Notes: generated by a model not told the origin, from the letters alone. Shown: positions 1-8,074, counted from the stretch's first letter. The stretch is DNA of 15,171 nt from Bacteroidota bacterium (GCA_030836345.1 JAURQA010000209.1:1-15171); one strand, 5' to 3'. A program made the numbers and translations.

Positions 1-1177
1 CAACACCAATATAATCTCCAAAGAAAATATCTTCCCCGGGAGGCGTAATTGATCTTTTGGTCACTCTATATTCTTTGCCCCATTTGCCTTTCTCAAAAGG
101 AACGACAACTACGTCGATAAAAATATTATTGTTTGAGAATCTACGAGTATAATAGGTTGCGTATATGTCTCCTGTTTCCCTATCCTTGCACATATGAGGC
201 ATGTATTGATCTGTGGGGTTATTTTCAAGAGAGTTCACCTGCACCTCTGAGGACCAATTAACTCCATAATCTCTCGAACTTATACTATAGATATCCTGAG
301 TTCCTTTTCCATCGTGCCCATATACAACCAGGAGACGTCCTTTCCGATTGGATTGAATAAATGGCATACTATTAGCCCTCTCAATTCCAGTTAAGTGCTC
401 AATATTCCAACCATTGGGCTGATTTCCTATCCCTTTATCTATGCCCCAGGTTTTACCACCATCTCTGCTGATATCAAGCCATATTTTATTCTTACCTGCC
501 CAAACACAATATAATTCACCCCTCCTTCCAACAGTCAAATTCGCTCCTTCTAAGGTATTATCTCCATCGACTGCATTACCTGACACATCAGAGATAGTAA
601 TAGGATCAGAGAATGACTTTCCATAGTCATCTGAGAAAGCACATTTAATTCTAGATGAGTCCTTGGGATTTAAACTCCCATAGGTATCAAACTCAGTCCA
701 AGTGATATATATTCTATTTTTGTACGGACTTCTTTTGTTTTCATCCACAGAAATCCAGGGTTTATCCTGCATTTTACCATCTACAAACCCCATACTAGAA
801 CTGTAAAAGGTTTTCCCACCATCGGTGCTACCTTGAAAAACAATCCGATCAAAATGATTGGGCCATTCTTTTCCCTCAGTTTTGGATAAATGAGTGAGAT
901 AAATATGACCTTCTCGGCTTATATAAGTTACTGGATCTCCATAAAACCCTTCTTTAGGATCAAGCAATTTGGGCTCCCATGATTGACCCGCATTCTTACT
1001 AATAAAAAATTGGGATGTATTGCTTCCCAAAACCTGAAACGCAGGATATTTAGGGTCAATGGCAATGGATGGTTCATTGGTTTGAAGGCCCTCGGGCACC
1101 AAAGGAACCGTTTGATGGAATTGGCCAAGTAATGGCCAAAACAAAATGCACGGTATAAATGCAGCCCCTTTTATCAT
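1..1177 (-). CDS. Sialidase-like (BNR/Asp-box) exported protein, 3' end beyond left edge
   Basis: An open frame of 392 codons starts at ATG 1177 and runs off the left edge without a stop, so the C-terminus is missing. Residues 1–19 look like a signal peptide ending near LLGQ. Five Asp boxes (S-x-D-x-G-x-x-W/F) are spaced at about residues 60 (SKNAGQSW), 117 (STDGGKTF), 182 (SDDYGKSF), 237 (SRDGGKTW) and 301 (SRDYGVNW), as in a six-bladed sialidase-type beta-propeller. NEPSIAIDP near residue 34 and FFGDYIG near 386 resemble motifs of Bacteroidota proteins annotated as sialidase family. I cannot confirm the sialidase catalytic Arg triad, so hydrolase activity is uncertain and the propeller may only bind. 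The start lies 8 bases after the trxB stop, which suggests cotranscription. A T9SS sorting tail might lie past the edge; that is a guess. Confidence 0.8.
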   Translation of the reverse strand, partial: MIKGAAFIPCILFWPLLGQFHQTVPLVPEGLQTNEPSIAIDPKYPAFQVLGSNTSQFFISKNAGQSWEPKLLDPKEGFYGDPVTYISREGHIYLTHLSKTEGKEWPNHFDRIVFQGSTDGGKTFYSSSMGFVDGKMQDKPWISVDENKRSPYKNRIYITWTEFDTYGSLNPKDSSRIKCAFSDDYGKSFSDPITISDVSGNAVDGDNTLEGANLTVGRRGELYCVWAGKNKIWLDISRDGGKTWGIDKGIGNQPNGWNIEHLTGIERANSMPFIQSNRKGRLLVVYGHDGKGTQDIYSISSRDYGVNWSSEVQVNSLENNPTDQYMPHMCKDRETGDIYATYYTRRFSNNNIFIDVVVVPFEKGKWGKEYRVTKRSITPPGEDIFFGDYIGV

Positions 1178-1185
1178 TCTCGATA

Positions 1186-2130
1186 TCAGTGCCCTTTAGC
1201 AGATAGCCAACGTTCTGCATCTAAAGCTGCCATGCAGCCAGATCCAGCTGCTGTAACTGCTTGTCTATAAATTTTATCTTGTGCGTCACCACTACAAAAA
1301 ACACCATCTACATTCGTGTAAGAGGAATCTGGCTTTGTAATAATATACCCTTGATCATCCATTTCTAAAAATTCTTTAAAAATACCTGTATTGGGCGTGT
1401 GACCAATGGCAACAAAGAATCCTTTAACAGGGATTTCTCTTTTCTCCTGCGTTTGGTTGTTAATTACCCTTACGGCTTCAACTGTTTTATCTCCCAATAT
1501 TTCATCCGTTTCTGTGTTATACAGCACTTCAATGTTTGGAGTGGAGTGAACTCTATGTTGCATTGCCTTACTTGCTCTAAAATGATCTTTTCTTACGAGA
1601 AGATAGACCTGCTTGCATATTTTAGCTAAATAACTCGCTTCTTCACAGGCGGTATCTCCAGCCCCCACAATGGCAACATCTTGCCCACGATAGAAAAATC
1701 CATCACAGACAGCACAGGCACTTACACCACTGCCGTTGAGTCTGCTTTCGGACTCAAGACCTAACCACTTGGCACTAGCTCCTGTAGATATAATAACAGA
1801 CTTTGCCTCGATCTTGTGCTGACCGTCGACAGTAACCATTTGTGGACCACCGTCCTTGAAATCAACTTTTGTAACCATTCCAAATCGAACAACAGTTCCC
1901 AAGCGTACCGCTTGTTTTTTGAACATTTCCATCATTTCTGGGCCCATTATTCCATCTGGATATCCAGGGTAATTTTCTACATCCGTTGTTATGGTTAATT
2001 GTCCTCCAGGCTGAAGCCCTTCATAAACCACAGGTTTCATATCAGCTCTTGCAGCATATATAGCAGCAGTATAACCCGCAGGTCCGCTCCCTATGATTAA
2101 GCAATCTATTTTTTCTATTTGATTTTCCAT
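1186..2130 (-). CDS. trxB: Thioredoxin reductase (NADPH)
   Basis: This 314-residue flavoenzyme transfers electrons from NADPH through FAD and a redox disulfide to thioredoxin in the cytoplasm. The FAD-binding GSGPAG is at residues 14–19. The active-site pair is in CAVC (139–142), followed by DGFF. The NADPH-binding GAGDTA is at 156–161. The C-terminal FAD motif (VFCSGDAQD, then YRQAVTAAGSGCMAA) is present. Length is typical for the low-molecular-weight bacterial enzyme. The ATG start fits the family N-terminus. It follows a lipoprotein gene by 60 bases that contain a TAATTTTG promoter-like box, so it may have its own promoter as well as readthrough. The sialidase-like gene follows after 8 bases. 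Confidence 0.96.
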   Translation of the reverse strand: MENQIEKIDCLIIGSGPAGYTAAIYAARADMKPVVYEGLQPGGQLTITTDVENYPGYPDGIMGPEMMEMFKKQAVRLGTVVRFGMVTKVDFKDGGPQMVTVDGQHKIEAKSVIISTGASAKWLGLESESRLNGSGVSACAVCDGFFYRGQDVAIVGAGDTACEEASYLAKICKQVYLLVRKDHFRASKAMQHRVHSTPNIEVLYNTETDEILGDKTVEAVRVINNQTQEKREIPVKGFFVAIGHTPNTGIFKEFLEMDDQGYIITKPDSSYTNVDGVFCSGDAQDKIYRQAVTAAGSGCMAALDAERWLSAKGH

Positions 2131-2142
2131 TATTATATCTTA

Positions 2143-2150
2143 CAAAATTA
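2143..2150 (-). promoter_or_regulatory. Candidate Bacteroidota −7 box (TAnnTTTG) for trxB
   Basis: The minus strand reads TAATTTTG, a full match to the Bacteroidota −7 consensus TAnnTTTG, with 12 bases to the trxB ATG. A weak TTTTC lies 19 bases upstream in place of the −33 TTTG. The box falls in the only intergenic gap before trxB. If used, the 5' leader would be only a few bases long. A chance match in AT-rich DNA cannot be excluded. Confidence 0.35.
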
Positions 2151-2190
2151 ACTCAGGAGAAATTAATTTGAAAATTAAAGGAATAAGTTT

Positions 2191-2679
2191 TTACTCTCCA
2201 AAAACGGGGTCCGCTTTCAAAACATCATTAATGCTTAGGTAATAGAATTTTGAACCCCCAATTTGGAACCTAAACAGAAGTTTCCCTTCATGGTTTTTTT
2301 TTGCTAGCTCCCTCCGCGATCCATAGGAGTTGCAAAGATTTTCAGGCACATTCTTCCTATTTGGTGCCACAAAATAATAAAAGTCAAAATAAATTTCTTC
2401 TCCTTTTTTCACTTTGGAGTTTCCCAAAAGCTTCATTGACTTATCTAATACTCGAGCTCTATCTGCATAACCATTAGTCCAAAATGTATCACAAAATACT
2501 GTTCCTGATTTTTTCATCTTTGCTTTAACAACTATATGATGCGTGGTGGGAGCATTAGATATTCCGGGATAGATAATGGTTTCTTTAGATGTTTCTATAT
2601 CAAGATACCGACTCTTTTGAAGACTTCCACATGAAAACATCATTACACAAAAGATGCTAATTACTATTCTTTCTTTCAT
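2191..2679 (-). CDS. Small predicted lipoprotein of unknown function
   Basis: This 162-residue protein starts at ATG 2679. It has a basic n-region (KER), a hydrophobic stretch and a lipobox-like MFSC with the acceptor cysteine at residue 17, so it is probably lipid-anchored in the cell envelope. The mature part is rich in beta-prone and lysine-containing segments and has further cysteines near residues 63 and 115. I recognise no family. The start follows the S8 protease stop by 3 bases (TAA GGA ATG), which implies translational coupling and suggests that the two proteins are needed together. A 60-base gap separates it from trxB. Confidence 0.75.
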   Translation of the reverse strand: MKERIVISIFCVMMFSCGSLQKSRYLDIETSKETIIYPGISNAPTTHHIVVKAKMKKSGTVFCDTFWTNGYADRARVLDKSMKLLGNSKVKKGEEIYFDFYYFVAPNRKNVPENLCNSYGSRRELAKKNHEGKLLFRFQIGGSKFYYLSINDVLKADPVFGE

Positions 2680-2682
2680 TCC

Positions 2683-4335
2683 TTATCTATTACTGTTGGG
2701 TCTGGTAAAGTAAATATTCTTTTTCCATTTGCGCAGGCCTTGGCGTATTATTAGTTCATAGTTCCCTGATGGAAGTTCGTCTAACTTAACCCCAGCAAAT
2801 AAGATATTAATGGCATCAAATTTCTGCGTATATTTAGTTCCTTCCGTGTTAATCAAGGATATTTTATATTTCTTTGATGGCTTTCTAAATGTTTTTATTT
2901 CCTGCCCTGGGTAAAGGGTATCCAGGTTCGATTGATTTGAATAAAAAGGCATTTTAGATTCAGAATTTGAATATTTTAAGGCCAGTGAAAAATCAGGGAT
3001 TCCATAGCCTGATCGATCACTATGTTTTAGTGAATGACTCGAAATTGCACGAAGTATTTGTGTATAAAATCGAGTATTTTGATTAGGGTAAAGTTGCATT
3101 AAACATGTCATTGCACCTGCTAAGCAAGGCGCTGCAAATGAAGTTCCCGATGCATTTACAATATATCCTGAGGATGATATGCAGGGAGTTTGAACACCAA
3201 TTGCTGTTACATTTGGTTTTAAAAATCCTGAGGGATACCCATAAGAACTAAAATTAGCAATTTCTCCATTGGTGAATGCCGCAGCAACCGCTATCACGTC
3301 CTCCGCTCCTGATGGAAACCCAACATATTTCCAATTGCCATTGCCCTCATTACCAGCACTATTTATGAGTACCATTCCTTTTCGAGCAGCCATTTTAGCA
3401 GCCTTGAAAATAGGCCATTCCGACCGAGACAATTGATCTTCTTGATGGTCAAATTCTGAATGATCAAATCTGGTATAACCCAAAGAACTTTGGATTATAT
3501 CAGCACCGAGCCGATTGGCTTCTTCAAGGCCTTGAATCCAAGCCCATTCCTCTAAAGGCGATTCAAACCTTCCGGTTTCTGTGGCAATGATCCCATACTT
3601 GGCACCATAACCAGTACCTATATATGTACCCGGCAAATATGCTGCCATGCAACTAAGAACTTGAGTTCCGTGTTGTCCCGCCTTAAAAATATTTCTTTTA
3701 TTTTGAGAGAAATCTTGATAGAACCATAACCTTTGGTCTGATTTCATTGTATCAAATACACTTAGTTTTTGAACATTGCTAAAGCCGCCATCAAAAACGA
3801 CTACATTTACTCCTTTTCCAGTAAAACCTGCGTCATGAAGTCCTTTTAACCCCAAGAATTTAGTTATACCCGAAGATGCACCGTAGACATTTTTTTTATT
3901 TATATTCTTAGTTAAAATCCTACCAGAATCAATGGTTGTATCTTTTTCAACAATCCACTGCCCAGCAGACATCGTGTCAATTAGCCAAAACTTTTTAATA
4001 ATAGCTAAGCTCGGGATACTACTTTGTTTGGTCGCTACCACTATGGTATTTAGCCAACGAGATGTATAAACAACCGAGAAGCCTTCATTCCTCATTACTT
4101 CAATGTATTTGGGGAATACATCTACATCAAATCGATCAATTTTAATTTTTAAGGCTTTTCTTTTATCCAAGGCCTCTTGACTCAGGCAATGATTTACTTT
4201 GGGGTCTTGTGAATACTCGTTCTGATTGAACTCAATGGCAAAAAAGTTCCATTGTGAAAGCAAGGGACACCACAGTAACCTTATGAATAGCAAAAAGCTA
4301 ATGGGCTTTAATGAACAGCAATTACCAAAAAACAC
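2683..4335 (-). CDS. Secreted subtilisin-family (S8) serine protease, probable T9SS cargo
   Basis: I count 550 residues from GTG 4335. The catalytic triad is visible: Asp182 in VVVFDGGF, His222 in QHGTQV, Ser399 in GTSFAAP, with oxyanion Asn329 in NSAGNEG. The N-terminal region carries the conserved pattern of Bacteroidota S8 proteases (LSQEALDKR, then SRWLNTIVV). A signal peptide core lies at about 12–27, ending near LLSQ. The last ~60 residues, with LDELPSGNYELII (518–530), resemble a type A T9SS C-terminal sorting domain. The frame stays open upstream to TTG 4425, but that would put 30 extra residues before the signal peptide, and no ATG exists before the catalytic domain. The start is therefore uncertain. 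The upstream lipoprotein ends about 140 bases earlier (50 bases if TTG 4425 is used); the downstream lipoprotein is 3 bases away. Substrate unknown. Confidence 0.88.
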   Translation of the reverse strand: MFFGNCCSLKPISFLLFIRLLWCPLLSQWNFFAIEFNQNEYSQDPKVNHCLSQEALDKRKALKIKIDRFDVDVFPKYIEVMRNEGFSVVYTSRWLNTIVVATKQSSIPSLAIIKKFWLIDTMSAGQWIVEKDTTIDSGRILTKNINKKNVYGASSGITKFLGLKGLHDAGFTGKGVNVVVFDGGFSNVQKLSVFDTMKSDQRLWFYQDFSQNKRNIFKAGQHGTQVLSCMAAYLPGTYIGTGYGAKYGIIATETGRFESPLEEWAWIQGLEEANRLGADIIQSSLGYTRFDHSEFDHQEDQLSRSEWPIFKAAKMAARKGMVLINSAGNEGNGNWKYVGFPSGAEDVIAVAAAFTNGEIANFSSYGYPSGFLKPNVTAIGVQTPCISSSGYIVNASGTSFAAPCLAGAMTCLMQLYPNQNTRFYTQILRAISSHSLKHSDRSGYGIPDFSLALKYSNSESKMPFYSNQSNLDTLYPGQEIKTFRKPSKKYKISLINTEGTKYTQKFDAINILFAGVKLDELPSGNYELIIRQGLRKWKKNIYFTRPNSNR

Positions 4336-4475
4336 CTTGGTAAATAAACTAAATTTATGAATGATATAATTGGCTGCAACCAATACAAACGTCCGTAACT
4401 TTTGGATCTGAGTTTTAGTATTCAAAACAAATATTCATTTTAAATTTTAGAGCGAAGATGCGTTTATCAATTCAA

Positions 4476-5138
4476 TTATATGCTCGTGAGTTTCCATATT
4501 ATTTCAAATCCATCTTTATCGCTTCCATCGATATCAATATTTTTGACATTCTTCTCAATTAGCCCAAAATTCTTTCCATAAGTATAGTTTTCAATTTTTT
4601 CAGAAATAATGGTTTGTTCATCTTTCTGATTTATTCCCACAGTTTCATCAAAATTCATGAATCCATTAGAATAAGGCTCATTAACACTAGTATACTCATA
4701 TCGTTGCCTTTCAAAACTGTTGTAAATGTTTCCATCCCAACTTCTTTTCTCTCTGATGGGAAATGACATTCTTACGTATCTGGCATTGTTTTCATAAAAC
4801 TGAATTCCCAATTTATCTATCTGAATTGTTGCCAAATTAAAAAAACTGTAACTCGTATCATTGTCATAGGAAATATAACGCTCCAAGCGAAATACCTCTT
4901 TTCCTTCATTGTCGGTAAAGGTGTCTTTAACATATTCTTTGATAATAAAAGATACTACTCTTCTTGGATTTTGAGCATCAAAAGAATTATACAGGATAGA
5001 GTCGCACTGATAATAGCGGTTTTGGCCTATTTCGTATGAGAAATACTCTTCGCCAAGTATACTAAGCTTTTCTGTTTCTTTCTTACATGAAAGAAGAAAT
5101 AAAACCGGCAATATGAACAAACAGAACCAATGTTTCAC
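4476..5138 (-). CDS. Predicted lipoprotein of unknown function
   Basis: From GTG 5138 the product is 220 residues and begins MKHWFC, followed by a hydrophobic core and the lipobox LLSC with the acceptor cysteine at residue 18, then KKETEK. This is a textbook lipoprotein signal peptide. The open frame extends to TTG 5201, overlapping the permease gene, but that puts about 20 residues before the signal, and there is no ATG upstream of the lipobox. GTG 5144 is an alternative. The mature protein is rich in Tyr, Asn and Glu and is probably mostly beta strand. I recognise no family. It lies 49 bases after the permease stop and upstream of the S8 protease. Confidence 0.75.
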   Translation of the reverse strand: MKHWFCLFILPVLFLLSCKKETEKLSILGEEYFSYEIGQNRYYQCDSILYNSFDAQNPRRVVSFIIKEYVKDTFTDNEGKEVFRLERYISYDNDTSYSFFNLATIQIDKLGIQFYENNARYVRMSFPIREKRSWDGNIYNSFERQRYEYTSVNEPYSNGFMNFDETVGINQKDEQTIISEKIENYTYGKNFGLIEKNVKNIDIDGSDKDGFEIIWKLTSI

Positions 5139-5145
5139 AGACACA

Positions 5146-5153
5146 CAAATATA
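5146..5153 (-). promoter_or_regulatory. Candidate TAnnTTTG box before the lipoprotein/protease genes
   Basis: The minus strand reads TATATTTG, matching TAnnTTTG, in the gap after the permease stop. Only 7 bases separate it from the chosen GTG start, so a transcript from it would be nearly leaderless. No clear −33 TTTG stands at the usual spacing. It could give the lipoprotein–protease–lipoprotein genes expression separate from the upstream operon. The motif alone is weak evidence. Confidence 0.25.
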
Positions 5154-5187
5154 ATGAAGGAATAAATAACGAAGGAAAATTGTTTTA

Positions 5188-6267
5188 CTATTTCTGAGCA
5201 AACCGATAAAACAACCAAGCCACAGGAGTAAATAAAAAGTTTAAGGACCAGGCGGATAGCCAAGGCTCCATAACTCCTGCTTGACCCATTGAAATAAAGT
5301 ATTTACTAAAAAACAAGAAAAATATGATGACAAAAATTCCAACGGCCATAGAGTATCCGACGCCACCCCTTGACTTTCGACCCGCAACACTTACCCCAAT
5401 AATCATAAGTATAAATGTACTAAAAGGACTTGCCCAGCGGCGATGCTTTTCGGTTTCCAGAAAGTTAATAATTGGACTACCCCGTTTTTTTTCGTTCGCA
5501 ATAAAGTAGTCCAACTCTTTCTGATTAAAACTTTGTACATCTTCATTTCTGAAGAAGAAACGACTTGGGTTAAACACAATATTAGTGTCTAAAGTAGAAA
5601 AGTCATTAACCTGATGGTCTCCATTAGGTTTAAAAATTCGATGGGTTCCATTTTCAAGCCTCCAAACTTGTTTATCCCTATTAAAGCTTATAAACCGTCC
5701 AAATAATGTGGAAGTCAAATCAGTTCCATTATATTGCTGTATATACATCCCTACTCCAGTGCTATCGTTGTTGTTAAAATACTCCATATACAAAACCACA
5801 TCTGGTCTGATTTGGCTAAAAATCAATCCTCTCGCTTTACTCCAATAATCGGTCAAATACTGGTCCTGAAATTGAACTCTTTTTTTATCTCCTGCAGGAA
5901 TTATCCAAGCATTAAGCAAATAACTAAACATGGCAATGATAGCACCTGCTATCATGTATGGTTTTAGAATTCTCTTTAAGGACATCCCACCAGCTAAAAA
6001 AGAAATAAATTCACTACGTGATGCCAACCTACTCGTAAAATATATAGTAGAGATAAAAATAAAGATTGGACTAAATGTATTTATTATAGTGGGAATAAAA
6101 TTAGCATAATAGATGCCTAGAATGCTTTTGACTGGCGCACTATTCTCCATGAACTCATCCAATTTTTCAGCGACATCAAAAATAATAATGATGAGGGTGA
6201 ACAAAGAAATCGTTACCAAAAATGTAATCAGTAATTTTTTAATTATAAACTTGTCTAACAATTTCAT
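5188..6267 (-). CDS. LptF/LptG-family permease (LPS export ABC transporter membrane subunit)
   Basis: This 359-residue inner-membrane protein belongs to the YjgP/YjgQ family. With the LptB ATPase, family members extract lipopolysaccharide from the inner membrane and pass it to the periplasmic bridge. Three membrane segments lie near residues 10–32, 52–78 and 104–124. A periplasmic beta-rich domain follows (about 130–275), then three more segments near 280–296, 303–323 and 333–356. The cytoplasmic loop contains SRSEFISFLAGGMS (about 83–96), resembling the family coupling loop. Length is typical. The ATG overlaps the tgt stop in an ATGA arrangement, so translation is probably coupled. I cannot tell from sequence alone whether it is the LptF or LptG counterpart. 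Confidence 0.92.
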   Translation of the reverse strand: MKLLDKFIIKKLLITFLVTISLFTLIIIIFDVAEKLDEFMENSAPVKSILGIYYANFIPTIINTFSPIFIFISTIYFTSRLASRSEFISFLAGGMSLKRILKPYMIAGAIIAMFSYLLNAWIIPAGDKKRVQFQDQYLTDYWSKARGLIFSQIRPDVVLYMEYFNNNDSTGVGMYIQQYNGTDLTSTLFGRFISFNRDKQVWRLENGTHRIFKPNGDHQVNDFSTLDTNIVFNPSRFFFRNEDVQSFNQKELDYFIANEKKRGSPIINFLETEKHRRWASPFSTFILMIIGVSVAGRKSRGGVGYSMAVGIFVIIFFLFFSKYFISMGQAGVMEPWLSAWSLNFLFTPVAWLFYRFAQK

Positions 6268-7385
6268 AAACGTCGATTCACTTTATTTAGTGTTTGAACT
6301 TTCCATTCGTGGAAATCACCCCTTAAGATCGCTTCTCTAGCACTTCTTACCAACCATATATAAAACCTCAAGTTTTGAATACTTGCAAGTATTGGACCAA
6401 GCATTTCATTGGCCTTAAACATATGTTTTGCGTAAGCTCGTGTATAATCGGTTGTAAGGAGCGGATCAATTGGGCTAAAGTCCCTTTCCCACTTTTTGTT
6501 CTTGAGATTAATGGTTCCTTCTGTGGTAAATATATTTCCATTTCTTCCGTTACGCGTGGGCATAACACAATCAAACATATCAACTCCTCGTTCAATGCAT
6601 TCTAAAATATTCTCAGGAGTGCCAACCCCCATGAGGTATCTGGCCTTTTGTTTCGGAAGAATATCCGTAACTAGATCAGTTATCCTATACATATCTTCGT
6701 GTGGTTCTCCTACACTTAACCCTCCAATAGCATATACATCAGACTCGTGACTGCAAACATATTCGGCACTTTTTACACGTAAATCGTCATATACACTTCC
6801 CTGAATGATGGGCGCAAGTATTTGATCGTAACCATAAAGTCCTTTGGTATTGATAAACTGAGAAAAACATCGATCCAACCAGCGATGGGTCATTTTCATG
6901 CTTTTTAAAGCATAGTCTTTCTCACAGGGGTATGGAGTACATTCATCAAAAGCCATAATAATATCGGCTCCAATTTTTCTTTGAACATCCATGACATTCT
7001 CAGGAGTAAACTGATGTTTAGATCCATCAATGTGACTTTTAAAAACAACTCCTTCTTCTTTGATTTTTCGTTTACCAGATAAGGAGTATACCTGGTATCC
7101 TCCAGAGTCTGTTAATATGGGTTTATCCCAAGAGCTAAATTTATGCAAACCCCCTGCTTCTTGCAAAGTATCAGTACCAGGACGTAAATATAAATGATAG
7201 GTATTCCCAAGAATTATGTCGGGATTAATGTCTTTATCCGATAGAAAATTCCGATGCACACCTTTCACTGTACCCGCTGTGCCCACAGGCATAAAAATAG
7301 GTGTTTGGATATCACCGTGTGCTGTCTTTAGAATTCCAGCCCGTGCTTTTGTTTTAGTATCGGTATGAATAAGTGAGAAACTCAA
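6264..7385 (-). CDS. tgt: tRNA-guanine transglycosylase (queuine tRNA-ribosyltransferase)
   Basis: This 373-residue enzyme exchanges guanine-34 of GUN-anticodon tRNAs for the queuosine precursor preQ1. The acid/base Asp93 lies in TDSGGYQ. Base-recognition residues are in AFDEC (145–149), the QG at 195–196 and GGLSVGE (221–227). The nucleophile Asp272 is in MFDCVMPTRNGRNG. The usual C-x-C-x2-C zinc ligands are absent: the segment after DFSPID (302–307) has no cysteine, and only His321 of the four-ligand set remains. The start codon is TTG at 7385, supported by the match of residues 1–36 to the family N-terminus and by the lack of any in-frame ATG back to a stop. TTG overlaps the porT stop as TTGA, and the stop overlaps the permease ATG. 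Confidence 0.95.
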   Translation of the reverse strand: MSFSLIHTDTKTKARAGILKTAHGDIQTPIFMPVGTAGTVKGVHRNFLSDKDINPDIILGNTYHLYLRPGTDTLQEAGGLHKFSSWDKPILTDSGGYQVYSLSGKRKIKEEGVVFKSHIDGSKHQFTPENVMDVQRKIGADIIMAFDECTPYPCEKDYALKSMKMTHRWLDRCFSQFINTKGLYGYDQILAPIIQGSVYDDLRVKSAEYVCSHESDVYAIGGLSVGEPHEDMYRITDLVTDILPKQKARYLMGVGTPENILECIERGVDMFDCVMPTRNGRNGNIFTTEGTINLKNKKWERDFSPIDPLLTTDYTRAYAKHMFKANEMLGPILASIQNLRFYIWLVRSAREAILRGDFHEWKVQTLNKVNRRL

Positions 7386-8074
7386 TTCTGCGCAAGTAAT
7401 GAAATTCCAAATAAACGCGGGCGTAAACTGCTTAAACTTCCTGAATAATAGCTCCCCGGGATTCTCACAAGAGCGTTATTAATTGCATTACTCATTCTAA
7501 ATTCTACTGCCAAATCTACGAAATCCAATCTAAACTCAAATCCCATTCCGTAATCATAGTAGAACGTATTCTTTTTTAAAGCCACTATAGGTTTATTAAC
7601 ACCAATGTTAAGGTCTTGATTACTTTGAAAATCCCTGCTGTAGCGAAGACCCGCAAGCACATATAAGCGCGTATTATTCGGCATCTCACTCCTGAACTTA
7701 AGAGCTAAAGGAATATCAAAAGTAATGGACTCTATTTTTAAGCGCTCTTTGGGCCTGTTTATGAAAGTATATTCGATATCTCTTTGGTGAAGGTGAAGCA
7801 TCGTCTGCGTTTTCAACTCCCAGAATTTACCAAATCTGTAAGCTACGGTTCCACCAAAACCTCCTCCAGCCTGAGCCAAGGGCTTAATCTTTTCTAACTC
7901 CATTGGATTTTGATTGAAAAAATCGTTGTCTAAAGCGATCTTCATGCGCGCAGAAGAGCCCGTAAAAGCAATACCCCAAAAAAAATGCTTCCTCGAATCG
8001 CGCAATGGATCAAGGTTCTGCCCAAATACAGACAAAGGGAGTGACGCGATCAATATCCAAATTATTTTTTGCAT
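7382..8074 (-). CDS. porT: PorT-family outer-membrane beta-barrel protein (T9SS)
   Basis: The product is 230 residues with a signal peptide (residues 1–18, cleavage near VFG|Q). A series of alternating amphipathic strands follows, typical of a small outer-membrane beta-barrel, including the paired GGGFGGTVAYRFGKFWEL, FDIPLALKFR, RLYVLAGLRYS and DYGMGFEFRL. PorT is needed for type IX secretion in gliding and pathogenic Bacteroidota. The assignment rests on overall resemblance to PorT-family proteins, on size, and on the neighbouring menG (ubiE), a recurrent partner of porT in this phylum. ATG 8074 lies inside the end of menG (13-base overlap), and the stop overlaps the tgt start. A general PorT-like barrel is the alternative. 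Confidence 0.85.
   Translation of the reverse strand: MQKIIWILIASLPLSVFGQNLDPLRDSRKHFFWGIAFTGSSARMKIALDNDFFNQNPMELEKIKPLAQAGGGFGGTVAYRFGKFWELKTQTMLHLHQRDIEYTFINRPKERLKIESITFDIPLALKFRSEMPNNTRLYVLAGLRYSRDFQSNQDLNIGVNKPIVALKKNTFYYDYGMGFEFRLDFVDLAVEFRMSNAINNALVRIPGSYYSGSLSSLRPRLFGISLLAQN

Noticed and set aside
928..1128. 66-codon minus-strand frame
   Set aside because: It overlaps the sialidase-like gene in another frame, and the Asp-box frame explains this region.
5139..5201. Extended TTG start of the lipoprotein, overlapping the permease gene
   Set aside because: It places about 20 residues before an otherwise canonical lipoprotein signal peptide; GTG 5138 gives the expected layout.
7370..7400. 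Frameshift at the porT/tgt junction, because tgt lacks ATG
   Set aside because: Both proteins are full length in their own frames and the junction is a TTGA overlap, so a TTG start explains it.
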